Positions 7,721 to 16,508 of a stretch of 64,000 nucleotides of DNA are shown here, piece by piece; position 1 is the stretch's first letter, and each line of letters begins with the position of its first letter. The notes beneath the pieces were generated by a model. The model was not told where the DNA came from and did not search any database. It was given only the letters and a program-made list of their open reading frames with translations. This DNA comes from an uncultured Rhodobiaceae bacterium (GTDB lineage: Bacteria; Pseudomonadota; Alphaproteobacteria; Parvibaculales; Parvibaculaceae): the NCBI GenBank assembly GCA_913057645.1, contig CAJXOU010000004.1, forward strand, positions 1 to 64,000, given 5' to 3'. Made by a program: the position numbers and the translations under genes.

Positions 7721-9391
7721 ATGACCATCGACCGCGGCACGCTGCGCTGGAACGGCTGGGGCCCCGTGAAACAGGAGAACCCGCTGCCGGGCGACGCGCC
7801 GCAATGGGGCTGGATCGAGGAGACGCTCGGCGTGTCGCGCCTGCCCTCGACGCCTGCCGTCATGCTGCACGATATCCGCCTGCCGCATTGCCGGCTGAGC
7901 GACGCACAACTCGGCAGGCTGCGCGAGATCGTGGGCGAGAACCAGCTTCGCACCGACGACTACGAGCGCGCCTTCCATGCGCGCGGCAAGTCCTATCACG
8001 ATCTTCTCTATGTGCGCGCGGGCAAGCTCGACATGGCGCCCGACGCCGTCGTCTATCCGAGGAGCGCCGACGAGGTGCTGGCGGTCGTGACGCTCTGCTC
8101 GGACGAAGACATCGCGCTCATTCCCTATGGCGGCGGCTCTTCAGTGGTGGGCGGCATCAACGCCGTTTCGAAGTCGCTTGGCGGTGCGATCCTCACCCTC
8201 GACACGACGCTGCTGACACGCGTCATCCAGATCGACAAGGTGTCGATGACGGCTCGGATCGAGGCGGGCATCTATGGACCGCATCTCGAAGAGCAATTGC
8301 AGAGCCACGGCGTGACGCTCGGCCATTATCCGCAGAGCTTCCAGTATTCGACGCTGGGCGGCTGGGTCGCGGCGCGCGGCGCGGGCCAGCAATCGAACCG
8401 CTACGGCAAGGCGGAGAAATGGCTCGTCTCGGCGAAGCTCGCGACGCCGAAGGGCTTCTGGACGACGGAAGGAACGCCCGCGTCGGCCGCGGGGCCGAAT
8501 TTGAACCAGCTCGTCGCGGGCTCGGAAGGCACGCTCGGCGTGATCGTGGAAGCGACGGTGAAGATTCACGACTTGCCGGAGCGCAAGGACTATCGCGGCT
8601 ATCTCTTCAAGAGTTTCGCAGCAGGCGTCGAAGCGGCGCGGCGCATCAATCATGCAGAAATTCCCGTCGCGATGGTGCGCCTGTCGGACGCGCCCGAAAC
8701 CTATTTCTTCCAGACCTTCTCGTCGTCATCCTCGGGCGGCCTCAAGTCGAAGCTGCAGCGCGCCTATCTGAAGATGAAGGGCTTCGACGAAGCGCCATGC
8801 CTCATGCTGGTCGGCCATGAGGGACCGAAGGACACGGTGATCTGGGCGCAGGAGCAGACGGAGGAAATCTGCAAGCGTCAGGGCGCGCTCGCGCTCGGCA
8901 CCGGGCCCGGCAAGCGCTGGTATCACGGCCGCTTCGACAGCCCCGCCGTGCGCGACCCGATGATGGACCGGGGCATCGGCATCGACACGCTCGAAACCTC
9001 GACTCGCTGGTCGAACATATCGAAGCTGCACGACAAGGTCGTGGAGGCGATCGACAGTGCCATGTCGGCGAACATGCCCGAGCAGCACGCGCGCGGCATC
9101 GTGATGGCGCATGTGAGCCATTCCTATCCCGACGGCGCGAGCCTCTATTTCACCTTCATCTTCCCGCGCCAGCTCGACCGCGAGGTGGAGCAGTGGCAGG
9201 CGATCAAGCGCGCCGCCTCCGACGCGATCCTGATGAACGGCGGCACGATCAGCCACCATCACGGCGTCGGTGCGGACCACGTGCCCTGGCTCGCGGAAGA
9301 AAAGGGCGAGATCGGCATGTCGCTCCTGAAGGCGACGAAGCGCGAGATGGACCCGAAAGGCGTGATGAATCCGGGGAAGCTGCTGGGGTAG
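7721..9391 (+). CDS. FAD-binding oxidase of the alkyl-dihydroxyacetonephosphate synthase type
   Basis: A 556-residue PCMH-type FAD protein. The FAD-binding half (about 95-280) includes DAVVYPRSADEVLAVV, PYGGGSSVVGG and the long QYSTLGGWVAARGAGQQS segment; the C-terminal half has the histidine cluster GTISHHHGVG (His512-514) and ends MDPKGVMNPGKLLG. This combination is characteristic of alkyl-DHAP synthase, which swaps the acyl chain of acyl-DHAP for a fatty alcohol to make the ether bond, rather than D-lactate dehydrogenase. GGGAGA precedes the ATG at 7721. Coupling to glpD, which makes DHAP, supports a glyceride role. It could instead be an uncharacterised oxidase of the same fold. Confidence 0.82.
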   Translation: MTIDRGTLRWNGWGPVKQENPLPGDAPQWGWIEETLGVSRLPSTPAVMLHDIRLPHCRLSDAQLGRLREIVGENQLRTDDYERAFHARGKSYHDLLYVRAGKLDMAPDAVVYPRSADEVLAVVTLCSDEDIALIPYGGGSSVVGGINAVSKSLGGAILTLDTTLLTRVIQIDKVSMTARIEAGIYGPHLEEQLQSHGVTLGHYPQSFQYSTLGGWVAARGAGQQSNRYGKAEKWLVSAKLATPKGFWTTEGTPASAAGPNLNQLVAGSEGTLGVIVEATVKIHDLPERKDYRGYLFKSFAAGVEAARRINHAEIPVAMVRLSDAPETYFFQTFSSSSSGGLKSKLQRAYLKMKGFDEAPCLMLVGHEGPKDTVIWAQEQTEEICKRQGALALGTGPGKRWYHGRFDSPAVRDPMMDRGIGIDTLETSTRWSNISKLHDKVVEAIDSAMSANMPEQHARGIVMAHVSHSYPDGASLYFTFIFPRQLDREVEQWQAIKRAASDAILMNGGTISHHHGVGADHVPWLAEEKGEIGMSLLKATKREMDPKGVMNPGKLLG

Positions 9392-9423
9392 AGCCCGGCG
9401 TCGCTCTAACTTCGAAACTAAAG

Positions 9424-9508
9424 TGTCATCCCGGCGAAAGCCGGGATCCATCTGACTTTCAGCACTTGAGGCTTCTGCCCATGGACCCCGGCTTTCGCCG
9501 GGGTGACA
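9424..9508. repeat. REP-like palindrome pair (GTCATCCCGGCGAAAGCCGGGAT type)
   Basis: Two inverted 28-bp units, 9424-9451 and 9481-9508, each contain a perfect hairpin (CCCGGCGAAAGCCGGG and CCCCGGCTTTCGCCGGGG). They are near-complements of each other, so a large cruciform is also possible. The element fills the space between two convergent genes. It is a widespread class of dispersed repeat in alpha- and betaproteobacteria. Confidence 0.85.
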
Positions 9509-9531
9509 CTATTTGTTTGAGAAGTGGCCTC

Positions 9532-11184
9532 TCACCTCTCCTTCACCATCTCCCGCGCCATCTCGATGGCGCTCGCGAAGTCCGGCGCGCGGGCGACGCG
9601 GGCGAGAACGCCCATGTCTTCCAGGATACGCGCGGGCTGCGGCTGGAGTGCGGTGACGATCACCTTCGTGCCGTTGCGCTCGCAGCGCTCGATCATGGTT
9701 TCGAGCGCGGAGACGCCGGTTGCATCGATGATCGGCACGGCGCGCAGGCGCAGGATCAGAACCTTCGGCGTCGCGCCGATCCGGTCGAGCGTCTCGCCGA
9801 GCCGCATGGCGACGCCGAAGAAGAAGGGCCCGCGAATGAGGCTCGCCGCGACGCCGGGTGGCAGTTCGTATTCCTGCATGGGCACGAAGTCGCGCGGGGA
9901 ACTGTCGCTTACATCCTCCTCAACCAGATGGAGGTCCGCCTGCACCTCGACCGCTTCCGACATGCGGTGCATGAAGAGGACGGCCGCGAGCACCACCCCG
10001 ACCTCGATGGCGACGGTGAGATCGACCAGAACGGTGAGCGCGAAGGTGATGAGGAGAACGGCGCGGTCGCCAATGGGCGCACGCATCATGTGACGGAACT
10101 TGTCGATCTCCGACATGTTCCAGGCGACGACGAGAAGTACCGCGGCAAGCGCGGCGAGCGGGATATAGGCGGTGACAGGCCAGGCAAAGGCCATGAAGCC
10201 GAGCAGGAAGACGGCGTGGAGCATGCCCGCGATCGGCCCTCGCGCGCCCGCACGGATGTTGGTCGCCGTGCGCGCGATGGCGCCCGTGGCGGGGAGACCG
10301 CCGACGGCGGCCGAAGCGCAATTCGCGACGCCCTGCGCGACGAGCTCGCTATTCGAGCGATGACGGCGGCCCGTCATGCTGTCCGCGACCATGGCCGACA
10401 GCAGCGACTCGACGCCCGCGAGAAAGGCAATGGTGAAGGCGCTCGGGAAGAGCGCGACGATCCGCTCCATCGAGACATCCGGGAAGGCAGGGAGCGCGAA
10501 GGAGGGTTCGAGACCAGCGAAGCGCGAGCCGATCGTGTCCGTCGGCAGGGCGAAGAGCCAGACGAAGAAGGAAGCGAGAACGACGGCGATCAGGAAGCCC
10601 GGCCAGTTCGGCCGCTTGCCGCGCAGCCAGACGATGAGCGCGAGCGAGGCGAGGCCGACCACGAAGGTCTGCGGCGAGAGCCCGGGAACGGCGCCCGCAA
10701 GCGCGCCGACCTTCTCGATGAATTCCGCCGGTTCATGCGCGAGCGAGAGGCCGAGGAAATCCTTGATCTGGCTCGTCGCGATGATGACGGCGATGCCCGC
10801 CGTGAAGCCAGTGACGACGGGTTCGGGAATGTACTTGATGAAGGTGCCGACGCGCATGAGCCCCGCGCCGATCAGCATGAGCCCGGCCATCGCGCTTGCG
10901 ATTACCAGGCCGTCATAACCGTGGATCGCGATGACGTTGAAGACGACGACGACGAAGGCGCCGGTCGGTCCGCCGATCTGGAAGCGGCTGCCGCCGAGCG
11001 CGGAGATGAGGAAGCCCGCGATAACGGCCGTAACGAGCCCCTTGTCGGGCGTGGTGCCGCTTGCAATGGCGAGCGCCATGGACAGCGGCAGCGCGACGAT
11101 GGCGACGGTGAGCCCGGCGACGAGATCGCGATGGAAATCGGCGAACGCATAGCCTTCCCGAAGCACGGTCACGAGCTTCGGCAT
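9532..11184 (-). CDS. SulP-family anion transporter with STAS domain
   Basis: The 550-residue product is a SulP/SLC26-type inner-membrane anion transporter (sulfate, bicarbonate or dicarboxylate in relatives). About ten hydrophobic helices start at FHRDLVAGLTVAIVALPLSMALAIASG, the family signature, and include QIGGPTGAFVVVV. The last 110 residues form a STAS domain (VLILRLRAVPIIDATGVSAL). The start at 11184 (MPKLVTVL) fits the family N-terminus, though the ribosome site is weak. It lies 53 bp downstream of the acyl-CoA synthetase at 11238 on the same strand and may be cotranscribed. Confidence 0.9.
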   Translation of the reverse strand: MPKLVTVLREGYAFADFHRDLVAGLTVAIVALPLSMALAIASGTTPDKGLVTAVIAGFLISALGGSRFQIGGPTGAFVVVVFNVIAIHGYDGLVIASAMAGLMLIGAGLMRVGTFIKYIPEPVVTGFTAGIAVIIATSQIKDFLGLSLAHEPAEFIEKVGALAGAVPGLSPQTFVVGLASLALIVWLRGKRPNWPGFLIAVVLASFFVWLFALPTDTIGSRFAGLEPSFALPAFPDVSMERIVALFPSAFTIAFLAGVESLLSAMVADSMTGRRHRSNSELVAQGVANCASAAVGGLPATGAIARTATNIRAGARGPIAGMLHAVFLLGFMAFAWPVTAYIPLAALAAVLLVVAWNMSEIDKFRHMMRAPIGDRAVLLITFALTVLVDLTVAIEVGVVLAAVLFMHRMSEAVEVQADLHLVEEDVSDSSPRDFVPMQEYELPPGVAASLIRGPFFFGVAMRLGETLDRIGATPKVLILRLRAVPIIDATGVSALETMIERCERNGTKVIVTALQPQPARILEDMGVLARVARAPDFASAIEMAREMVKER

Positions 11185-11237
11185 GAAAAGCTGCGATGGT
11201 GATGTCTTCCCGCTCGTGGCCCCGGCCCCCCTTGCGT

Positions 11238-12824
11238 CTATTCCCCGTCGACGATCTTGCGAAGTTCTGCTTTCGCGATCTTTTCGAGGGTCGAGCGCGG
11301 CAGCGCATCGACGATCCGAATGTCGCGCGGCCGCTTGAAGTCCGCAAGGCCCTTGGCGCAGGCTGCGTCGATCTGCGCGGCGAGGTCCTTCGGCGCGGCA
11401 GCCTCGCCGCCCGGTACAAGAACGAAGGCGACGGGCACCTCGTCGAGCATCGGATCGCGCTTTGCGACGACGGCGCACTCCTGGATGCCGGGCACCGTCA
11501 TCACCACACGCTCGATTTCGGACGCGGCGACGTTCTCGCCGCCGACTTTCAGCATGTCCTTGTCGCGGTCGGCGAAGGAGATGAAGCCGTCCTCGCCCAG
11601 CGTCACGCGGTCGCCGGTGATGAAGTAGCCCTGATCGTCATAGGTCTTCGCGGTCGCTTCCGGATTGTTCAGATATTCGAGGAAGAGCGAGAGGCCATGC
11701 ACGCCGCGCACCAGAAGATTGCCCGTCTCGCCGGGATCGACCGGCGTGTTGTCGTCGCGCAGGATCGCGATTTCGTAGGAGGTCGCGGGCTTGCCGATCG
11801 ACATGGGCCGGTTCGGCAGATGAATGTCGCCGACGATGCCATGCGTGATCGTTTCCGTCATGCCCCACCAGCCGATGGTCTTGACGCCGAAATACTCGTC
11901 GGTCGGCGGCGCGGAAATGCCGTTGCCCCAGTAGCGGTAGGAATGCGACTTCGGCTTCTCCTGCCCCATAAGCGCGCGCACGCAGAACGGCACCATCGAC
12001 GTCCAGGTGCAGCCATGGCGCTGCGATACGTCCCAGAAGCGCGAGGCGGAAAAGCGCGGCTGCAGAACAACCGTCGCGCCGACCCAGAGGGCGGCGAGCA
12101 CCGAATAGGACTGCGCGTTGGTGTGGAAGAGCGGCAGATAGGTGAGATGCACGTCGCTGCCACGCAGGTCCTCATGCATGGCGCAGAGCTTCGCGCCCCA
12201 GAGCGCATTCGCATGCGTCCAGACGACGCCCTTCGGCCGCGAGGTGGTGCCCGACGTGTACTGAATGCCGACGGGAAGCATCGGGTCGGGGGCCCGCATC
12301 GGCACATCGGCAATGTCGCCATAAAGCGCGGCGAAGCTTTCGGACTTCGGCGGACGGTTTTTCTCTTCGGGTTCGGCGCCATTGTCCGTCTCCGTGACGG
12401 CGAGCCACTTTATGTTCTTGCACGACAAGGCGACGAGCGCGGCGAAGCGCGGCTGCGTGATCGCGCCGACGACGCCTGCGTGTTCGCTGAAATAGACGAG
12501 ATCATCCTCGACCGAGCGCGCATTGGTCGTCACGGCGACGGCGCCGAGATGCGCGCAGGCATACCAGGCGATGAGGCTTTCGGGGCAATTGTCGAGATGG
12601 ATGAGAACGCGCTCGCCCTGCTTCACGCCGCGCTTCTTCAACCCCGCGGCGACCTGTTTCGCCTCGTGCTCGAAACGCGCATAACTCCATGTTCTCGGCG
12701 TCCCCTCGAAGGGCTCCCAGATCAGGAAGGGATGATCCGGCCGCGCCGCCGCATGGGTGGCGAGGAGATGCGGTACGTCGAAATTCGAGAACGGATGGAT
12801 GAGCGGCGAACGCAGCGCAGGCAT
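11238..12824 (-). CDS. AMP-forming acyl-CoA synthetase
   Basis: A 528-residue acyl-activating enzyme of the ANL superfamily, converting a carboxylic acid, ATP and CoA to acyl-CoA. The P-loop YTSGTTSRPKGVVWTH, the adenylate motif GWWGMTETI, the ITGDRVT hinge region and the C-terminal lysine region STLEKIAKAEL are all present. In the usual PTGKI(x)K motif the residues here are STLEKI, a conservative variant that keeps the lysine. GGGGAGAGAGAC precedes the ATG at 12824. The chain class of the substrate cannot be told. It is divergent from the phosphatase at 12962. Confidence 0.88.
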   Translation of the reverse strand: MPALRSPLIHPFSNFDVPHLLATHAAARPDHPFLIWEPFEGTPRTWSYARFEHEAKQVAAGLKKRGVKQGERVLIHLDNCPESLIAWYACAHLGAVAVTTNARSVEDDLVYFSEHAGVVGAITQPRFAALVALSCKNIKWLAVTETDNGAEPEEKNRPPKSESFAALYGDIADVPMRAPDPMLPVGIQYTSGTTSRPKGVVWTHANALWGAKLCAMHEDLRGSDVHLTYLPLFHTNAQSYSVLAALWVGATVVLQPRFSASRFWDVSQRHGCTWTSMVPFCVRALMGQEKPKSHSYRYWGNGISAPPTDEYFGVKTIGWWGMTETITHGIVGDIHLPNRPMSIGKPATSYEIAILRDDNTPVDPGETGNLLVRGVHGLSLFLEYLNNPEATAKTYDDQGYFITGDRVTLGEDGFISFADRDKDMLKVGGENVAASEIERVVMTVPGIQECAVVAKRDPMLDEVPVAFVLVPGGEAAAPKDLAAQIDAACAKGLADFKRPRDIRIVDALPRSTLEKIAKAELRKIVDGE

Positions 12825-12961
12825 GTCTCTCTCCCCGGAGATGTTTCTTGTCGGCTTTACCGTCATATATCCCATGCTTGTGCCCGGTTCCATTCCCGCC
12901 CTAGACTTTTGACCGGAGGTCAGCCGAGGGGAGGGAACCGACGCAACGCGGAGGCTTGCGC

Positions 12962-13741
12962 ATGGCACCGGAACCGAAGCCGCTCGGCAAGATCGCAGGA
13001 TTGCTGCTGGATGTGGGCGGCGTCCTCTATCAGGGCGACGAGGCGATCGCGGGATCGGCCGAGACCCTGACGGCACTGCGCGAACGGGAAATGCCCTTCC
13101 GCCTCCTGACCAACACGACGCGGACGACGCGCGCTTCTCTCGCGAAGAGGCTCCAGGGCTTCGGCTTCGAGGTGACGGAAGAAGAAATCGTGACGCCGGC
13201 AAGCGTCGCAAGCGCAATTCTCGAGCGCGACGGCGCACACCCGCATCTTCTGGTTCATCCCGGCCTGCTGCCCGATTGCCCCGAAGAAGCGGCCGAGCCG
13301 AACGCGGTGCTGGTGGGCGATGCGGGCGAACACTTCACCTTCGAGAACATGAACCGCGCCTTCAACGTGCTGATCGAGGGCGGGACACTCTATGCGCTGG
13401 GCAGGAACCGCTTCTTCCGCAGTGCGAGCGGCTTCGAACTCGACGCGGGGCCTTTCGTCGCCGCGCTCGAATATGCGGCGGAGACGGAAGCCGTGCTGAT
13501 CGGCAAACCGTCGAAGGATTTCTTCGTCACGGCGGCGCACGACATGGGGTTCGCGCCGGAGGAAACGCTGATGGTGGGCGACGATCTCGAAAGCGATGTC
13601 GAGGGCGCCATCGCCGCCGGGCTGCAGGCCGCGCTGGTGAGGACCGGCAAGTTCCGCGACGGCGACGCGACGCGCGCAAGAAAAGGCGGCGCTCGTGTCG
13701 CCGCCTCTTTGAGTGAATTCGTGGAAGGGCTGGTCGCCTAG
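12962..13741 (+). CDS. HAD subfamily IIA hydrolase (LHPP/TIGR01458-like phosphatase)
   Basis: A 259-residue HAD-superfamily phosphatase. Motif I is LLLDVGGVLYQGD, where glycine replaces the second aspartate of the usual DxDG; the DxSGVLY form of LHPP-type enzymes is comparable. NTTRTTRAS is motif II, and GKPSKDFF with MVGDDLESDVEGA gives motifs III/IV. GGAGG sits 7 nt upstream of the ATG. LHPP relatives dephosphorylate phospholysine, phosphohistidine or pyrophosphate in vitro. Its stop codon overlaps that of the convergent esterase gene by 4 bp. Confidence 0.88.
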   Translation: MAPEPKPLGKIAGLLLDVGGVLYQGDEAIAGSAETLTALREREMPFRLLTNTTRTTRASLAKRLQGFGFEVTEEEIVTPASVASAILERDGAHPHLLVHPGLLPDCPEEAAEPNAVLVGDAGEHFTFENMNRAFNVLIEGGTLYALGRNRFFRSASGFELDAGPFVAALEYAAETEAVLIGKPSKDFFVTAAHDMGFAPEETLMVGDDLESDVEGAIAAGLQAALVRTGKFRDGDATRARKGGARVAASLSEFVEGLVA

Positions 13742-14679
13742 GCGAGCGCCTCCTTGAGCGCCTTCGCCGCCGCCTTCACCGCATCGCGCGACACGTCGAG
13801 CGCGCCCTGCAGGTTGAAGAAGCCGTGGATCATGCCTTCGTAGTTCACATACTCGACGTCGACGCCCGCCTTCTTGAGCGCTTCCGCGTAGGCCTTGCCC
13901 TCGTCGCGCAGCACGTCGAAACCTGCGGTGACGACGTAAGCCGGCGGCAGGCCCGAGAACGAGTCTGCATGGAGCGGCGCGGCGTAAGGGTTTTTCGGAT
14001 CGGCACCCGCAGCGAGCACATAGTGGTTCCAGAACCAGTCCATGCCTTCGGCCTCGAGGAAATAGCCTTCCGCGAAATCCTTGTAGGACTGGGTGCCGCG
14101 CGGCGCGTCCGTCACCGGATAGATGAGAAGCTGGAAGGCGATCTCCGGCCCCTTCTCGGCCTTCGCGCGAAGGCAGACGGCGGCGGCGAGATTGCCGCCC
14201 GCGCTGTCGCCCGCGACGGCGATGCCGTTCGGGTCGATACCGATTTCCGACGAATTCGCCTCGACCCATTTGACGGCAGCATATGCGTCGTCGATGGCGG
14301 CGGGAAAGGGATGCTCCGGCGCAAGCCGGTAGTCGACGGCGATCACCTTGCAACCCGCCTCGTTGGCGAGCGTGCGGCAGAGCGCGTCATGCGTGTCGAG
14401 GTCGCCGATGACCCAGCCGCCGCCGTGATAATAGACGAGCGCGGGACCGGTGCCGCCGCCCGCGACCGGCGTATAGATGCGGACCGGGATGTCGCCCGCC
14501 GGGCCCGGAATGGTGCGGTCCTCGGTCTTGCCGATGGGCACGCCCTGCAGATCGAGCATGCCGGCCATGGCGCGGTACATTTCGCGCCCGCCTTCCGGCG
14601 GCAGGTCGATCAGACGCGGTGCGTCGGGATCGGCCGCGAGCTGGTCGAGCAGCGCCTTCGCCTGTGGATCGAGTGACAT
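13738..14679 (-). CDS. HSL-family alpha/beta esterase (lipase/esterase)
   Basis: A 313-residue hormone-sensitive-lipase-type carboxylesterase. It has the oxyanion motif YYHGGGWVIG, nucleophile elbow GDSAGG, acid region DVLRDEG and catalytic histidine in GMIHGFF, in the normal order and spacing. GGGGAGGACC lies upstream of the ATG at 14679. No signal peptide is seen, so it should act in the cytoplasm, typically on short acyl esters. It is convergent with the phosphatase gene and overlaps it by 4 bp. Confidence 0.92.
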   Translation of the reverse strand: MSLDPQAKALLDQLAADPDAPRLIDLPPEGGREMYRAMAGMLDLQGVPIGKTEDRTIPGPAGDIPVRIYTPVAGGGTGPALVYYHGGGWVIGDLDTHDALCRTLANEAGCKVIAVDYRLAPEHPFPAAIDDAYAAVKWVEANSSEIGIDPNGIAVAGDSAGGNLAAAVCLRAKAEKGPEIAFQLLIYPVTDAPRGTQSYKDFAEGYFLEAEGMDWFWNHYVLAAGADPKNPYAAPLHADSFSGLPPAYVVTAGFDVLRDEGKAYAEALKKAGVDVEYVNYEGMIHGFFNLQGALDVSRDAVKAAAKALKEALA

Positions 14680-14770
14680 ATAGGTGGTCCTCCCCGCCTT
14701 CTTATTTTCGCGAAGGACCCTTTTATCCGCCGGGCGAGGCAAGCGCCAAGCGGCAAATTCGGGAGGAATG

Positions 14771-14977
14771 CTAGTGGAGAACGTGTCCGTCGCGGCTGCG
14801 GCGGCCTTCCACCATGTCCTCGACGACGACGCGGAGCGCCCGCCAGGCGTCGGCGCGCATTTTTTCGCCGATTTCCTCGAGTTCGCAGACCGCCGTATCG
14901 GCATAGGAAAGCGCCTTGCGGCCATGCGTATCGACCATATAGGCCGCGAGAAGGTTGATTTCCCTGTCCGTTATCAT
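14771..14977 (-). CDS. Small conserved-looking hypothetical protein (68 aa)
   Basis: A 68-residue soluble, acidic, probably all-helical protein starting MITDREINLLAAYMVDTHGR. GGAGACC is 6 nt before the ATG at 14977. Codon use has the high-GC third-position pattern of neighbouring genes, and the hydrophobic spacing suits a short helical bundle, so it is likely real. I do not recognise the family. It lies upstream of the esterase on the same strand, separated by 91 bp. Confidence 0.65.
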   Translation of the reverse strand: MITDREINLLAAYMVDTHGRKALSYADTAVCELEEIGEKMRADAWRALRVVVEDMVEGRRSRDGHVLH

Positions 14978-15158
14978 TGTCTGGTCTCCGGTTGGCTTGC
15001 GTTTGAACAACCGGTTGCAACCGCCGGACCAGACCGGGGGACACAATGAAATCAATATCTTAGGTGGGTTTTGAAGGGACGGCAGGCGACTCCCGGCAAG
15101 CTTTGCCGGAACGCCGATGGCCGAACGCGGCGATTTTTGCCCCGTGGCGCCCGAAGCC

Positions 15159-15887
15159 CTACCAGGGCTCGGCGCTGGTCCGCACATCCACCTCGAAGGT
15201 CCAGGCGGCACGGGGCTGGCCGTGCAGCTGGAGATAGATTTCGGCAATACCCGAAAGGTCGATCAGGCGGCCCTCGCCCGAGCGCTGGGCGGCATATTGC
15301 GGCAGCAGGGTATGGATCTTCTCGCCGTCGATGGCGCCGTCGATCACGACATGGCCGACATGAATGCCAAGCGGGCCGAACTCCTTGGCGGCGCTCTGAG
15401 CGAAATTGCGCAGGCCGCCCTTGGCGGAGGTGAAGGCGGCGAAACCTTCCTTGCCGCGCATGCTGGCGGAGGCACCTGTGAAGATGAGCGTGCCCTGCCC
15501 CCGCGGGCTCATATGGTCGGAGGCTTCGCGCGCGAAGACAAAGGCGCCGAACGTGCAGACGCGCCAGCAGCGCTCGAAGAATTCGGAGGTCATGCCGGAG
15601 ACCTTGCCCGGCATGTTGTTGCCCGCATTGTAGATGGCGAGCGAGACCGGGCCGATGGCTTCCGCTGCATTCCAGAGCGAGATCACCTGCTGCTCGTCCG
15701 TCACATCGCAGACGACAGGCGTCGCCGCGCCGCCTTCGGCCCTGATCGAGGCCGCCACCGCGTCGAGCTTCTCCATCGTGCGGCCTGCGACGACGACATG
15801 AAGCCCGTCCTTCGCGATCCGCCGCGCAAGCACCGCACCAAGCCCCTGCGCCGGGCCGACGCCCGCCACGATTGCCGTTTCGACCAT
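15159..15887 (-). CDS. SDR-family protein with Phe in place of the catalytic Tyr
   Basis: A 242-residue Rossmann-fold short-chain dehydrogenase. The N-terminus AIVAGVGPAQGLGAVLAR is a modified glycine-rich NAD(P) motif, and NAGNN matches the NNAG element. At the active site the serine region (S140) and Lys156 are present, but the residue four before the lysine is Phe152 (FTSAK), not tyrosine. A classical Tyr-dependent reduction is therefore unlikely; it may be an inactive or divergent member or use another acid. GGAGGG precedes the ATG. The family context is otherwise normal and the gene looks intact. Confidence 0.85.
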   Translation of the reverse strand: MVETAIVAGVGPAQGLGAVLARRIAKDGLHVVVAGRTMEKLDAVAASIRAEGGAATPVVCDVTDEQQVISLWNAAEAIGPVSLAIYNAGNNMPGKVSGMTSEFFERCWRVCTFGAFVFAREASDHMSPRGQGTLIFTGASASMRGKEGFAAFTSAKGGLRNFAQSAAKEFGPLGIHVGHVVIDGAIDGEKIHTLLPQYAAQRSGEGRLIDLSGIAEIYLQLHGQPRAAWTFEVDVRTSAEPW

Positions 15888-15962
15888 GGGATTGCCCTCC
15901 GCTCCGGTTTCAAGTTGAGGGACATATAGTCAGTTCGGAAAGAGAACCAAGGAGAAAACGCC

Positions 15963-16508
15963 CTACCCCGCGAAACCGCCTTCATCGAGGAAGGACTGCT
16001 CCTCCGGCGTCGTCTCGCGCCCCAGGATCGCATTGCGGTGGGGGAAGCGGCCGAAGCGGCGGATGATGTCCGCGTGATCGACGGCGAACTTCATCGTCTC
16101 GGGATCGTCGAGCCGCTCCGAGAAATAGGCGAGACCGCGCTCCTGCGCCTTGAGGTCCTCTGCATGCATGTAGGGCATGTAGAACCATTTGCGCGCGGTG
16201 ACAGGTACCTCGACATCGTGGCGGCGGCGGACCGCCTCGTCGGCGAGGCCGAGCGCCTTTGCATCCTGCGCGAAGGCGCGATGATCGTTCCGCCAGAGAT
16301 TGCGCGAGAACTGGTCGAGCACGAGGATCAACGCGAGCGAGCCTTGCGCATCGGACATCCATTCGTCGAGCTGGCCCGCGGCAGCTTCCGCATGCGTCGC
16401 GCCGAAGCGGCGGCGAATTTCGGCGTCGAAGGTGTCGCTCTTCTTGAACCATTTTTCAGGTCCGGCTGCGAACCAGAAATCGAGGATGTCGCGCGGGCGG
16501 ATGGTCAT
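15963..16508 (-). CDS. DUF924 family protein
   Basis: A 181-residue alpha-helical protein of the DUF924 family (TPR-like fold, function unknown). The N-terminal ILDFWFAAGPEKWFKKSD, the LILVLDQFSRNLWR core and the terminal GRFPHRNAILGRETTPEE are hallmarks. Its ATG at 16508 overlaps the stop of the upstream AT-rich membrane-protein gene by 4 nt (ATGA), so the two should be translationally coupled. Confidence 0.9.
   Translation of the reverse strand: MTIRPRDILDFWFAAGPEKWFKKSDTFDAEIRRRFGATHAEAAAGQLDEWMSDAQGSLALILVLDQFSRNLWRNDHRAFAQDAKALGLADEAVRRRHDVEVPVTARKWFYMPYMHAEDLKAQERGLAYFSERLDDPETMKFAVDHADIIRRFGRFPHRNAILGRETTPEEQSFLDEGGFAG

Noticed and set aside
9193-11202. Long open frame (669 codons) on the plus strand opposite the SulP transporter
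   Set aside because: It is antisense to a clear membrane transporter; its translation is a low-complexity Arg/Glu/Asp-rich mix with no family motif, as expected from GC-rich antisense frames.
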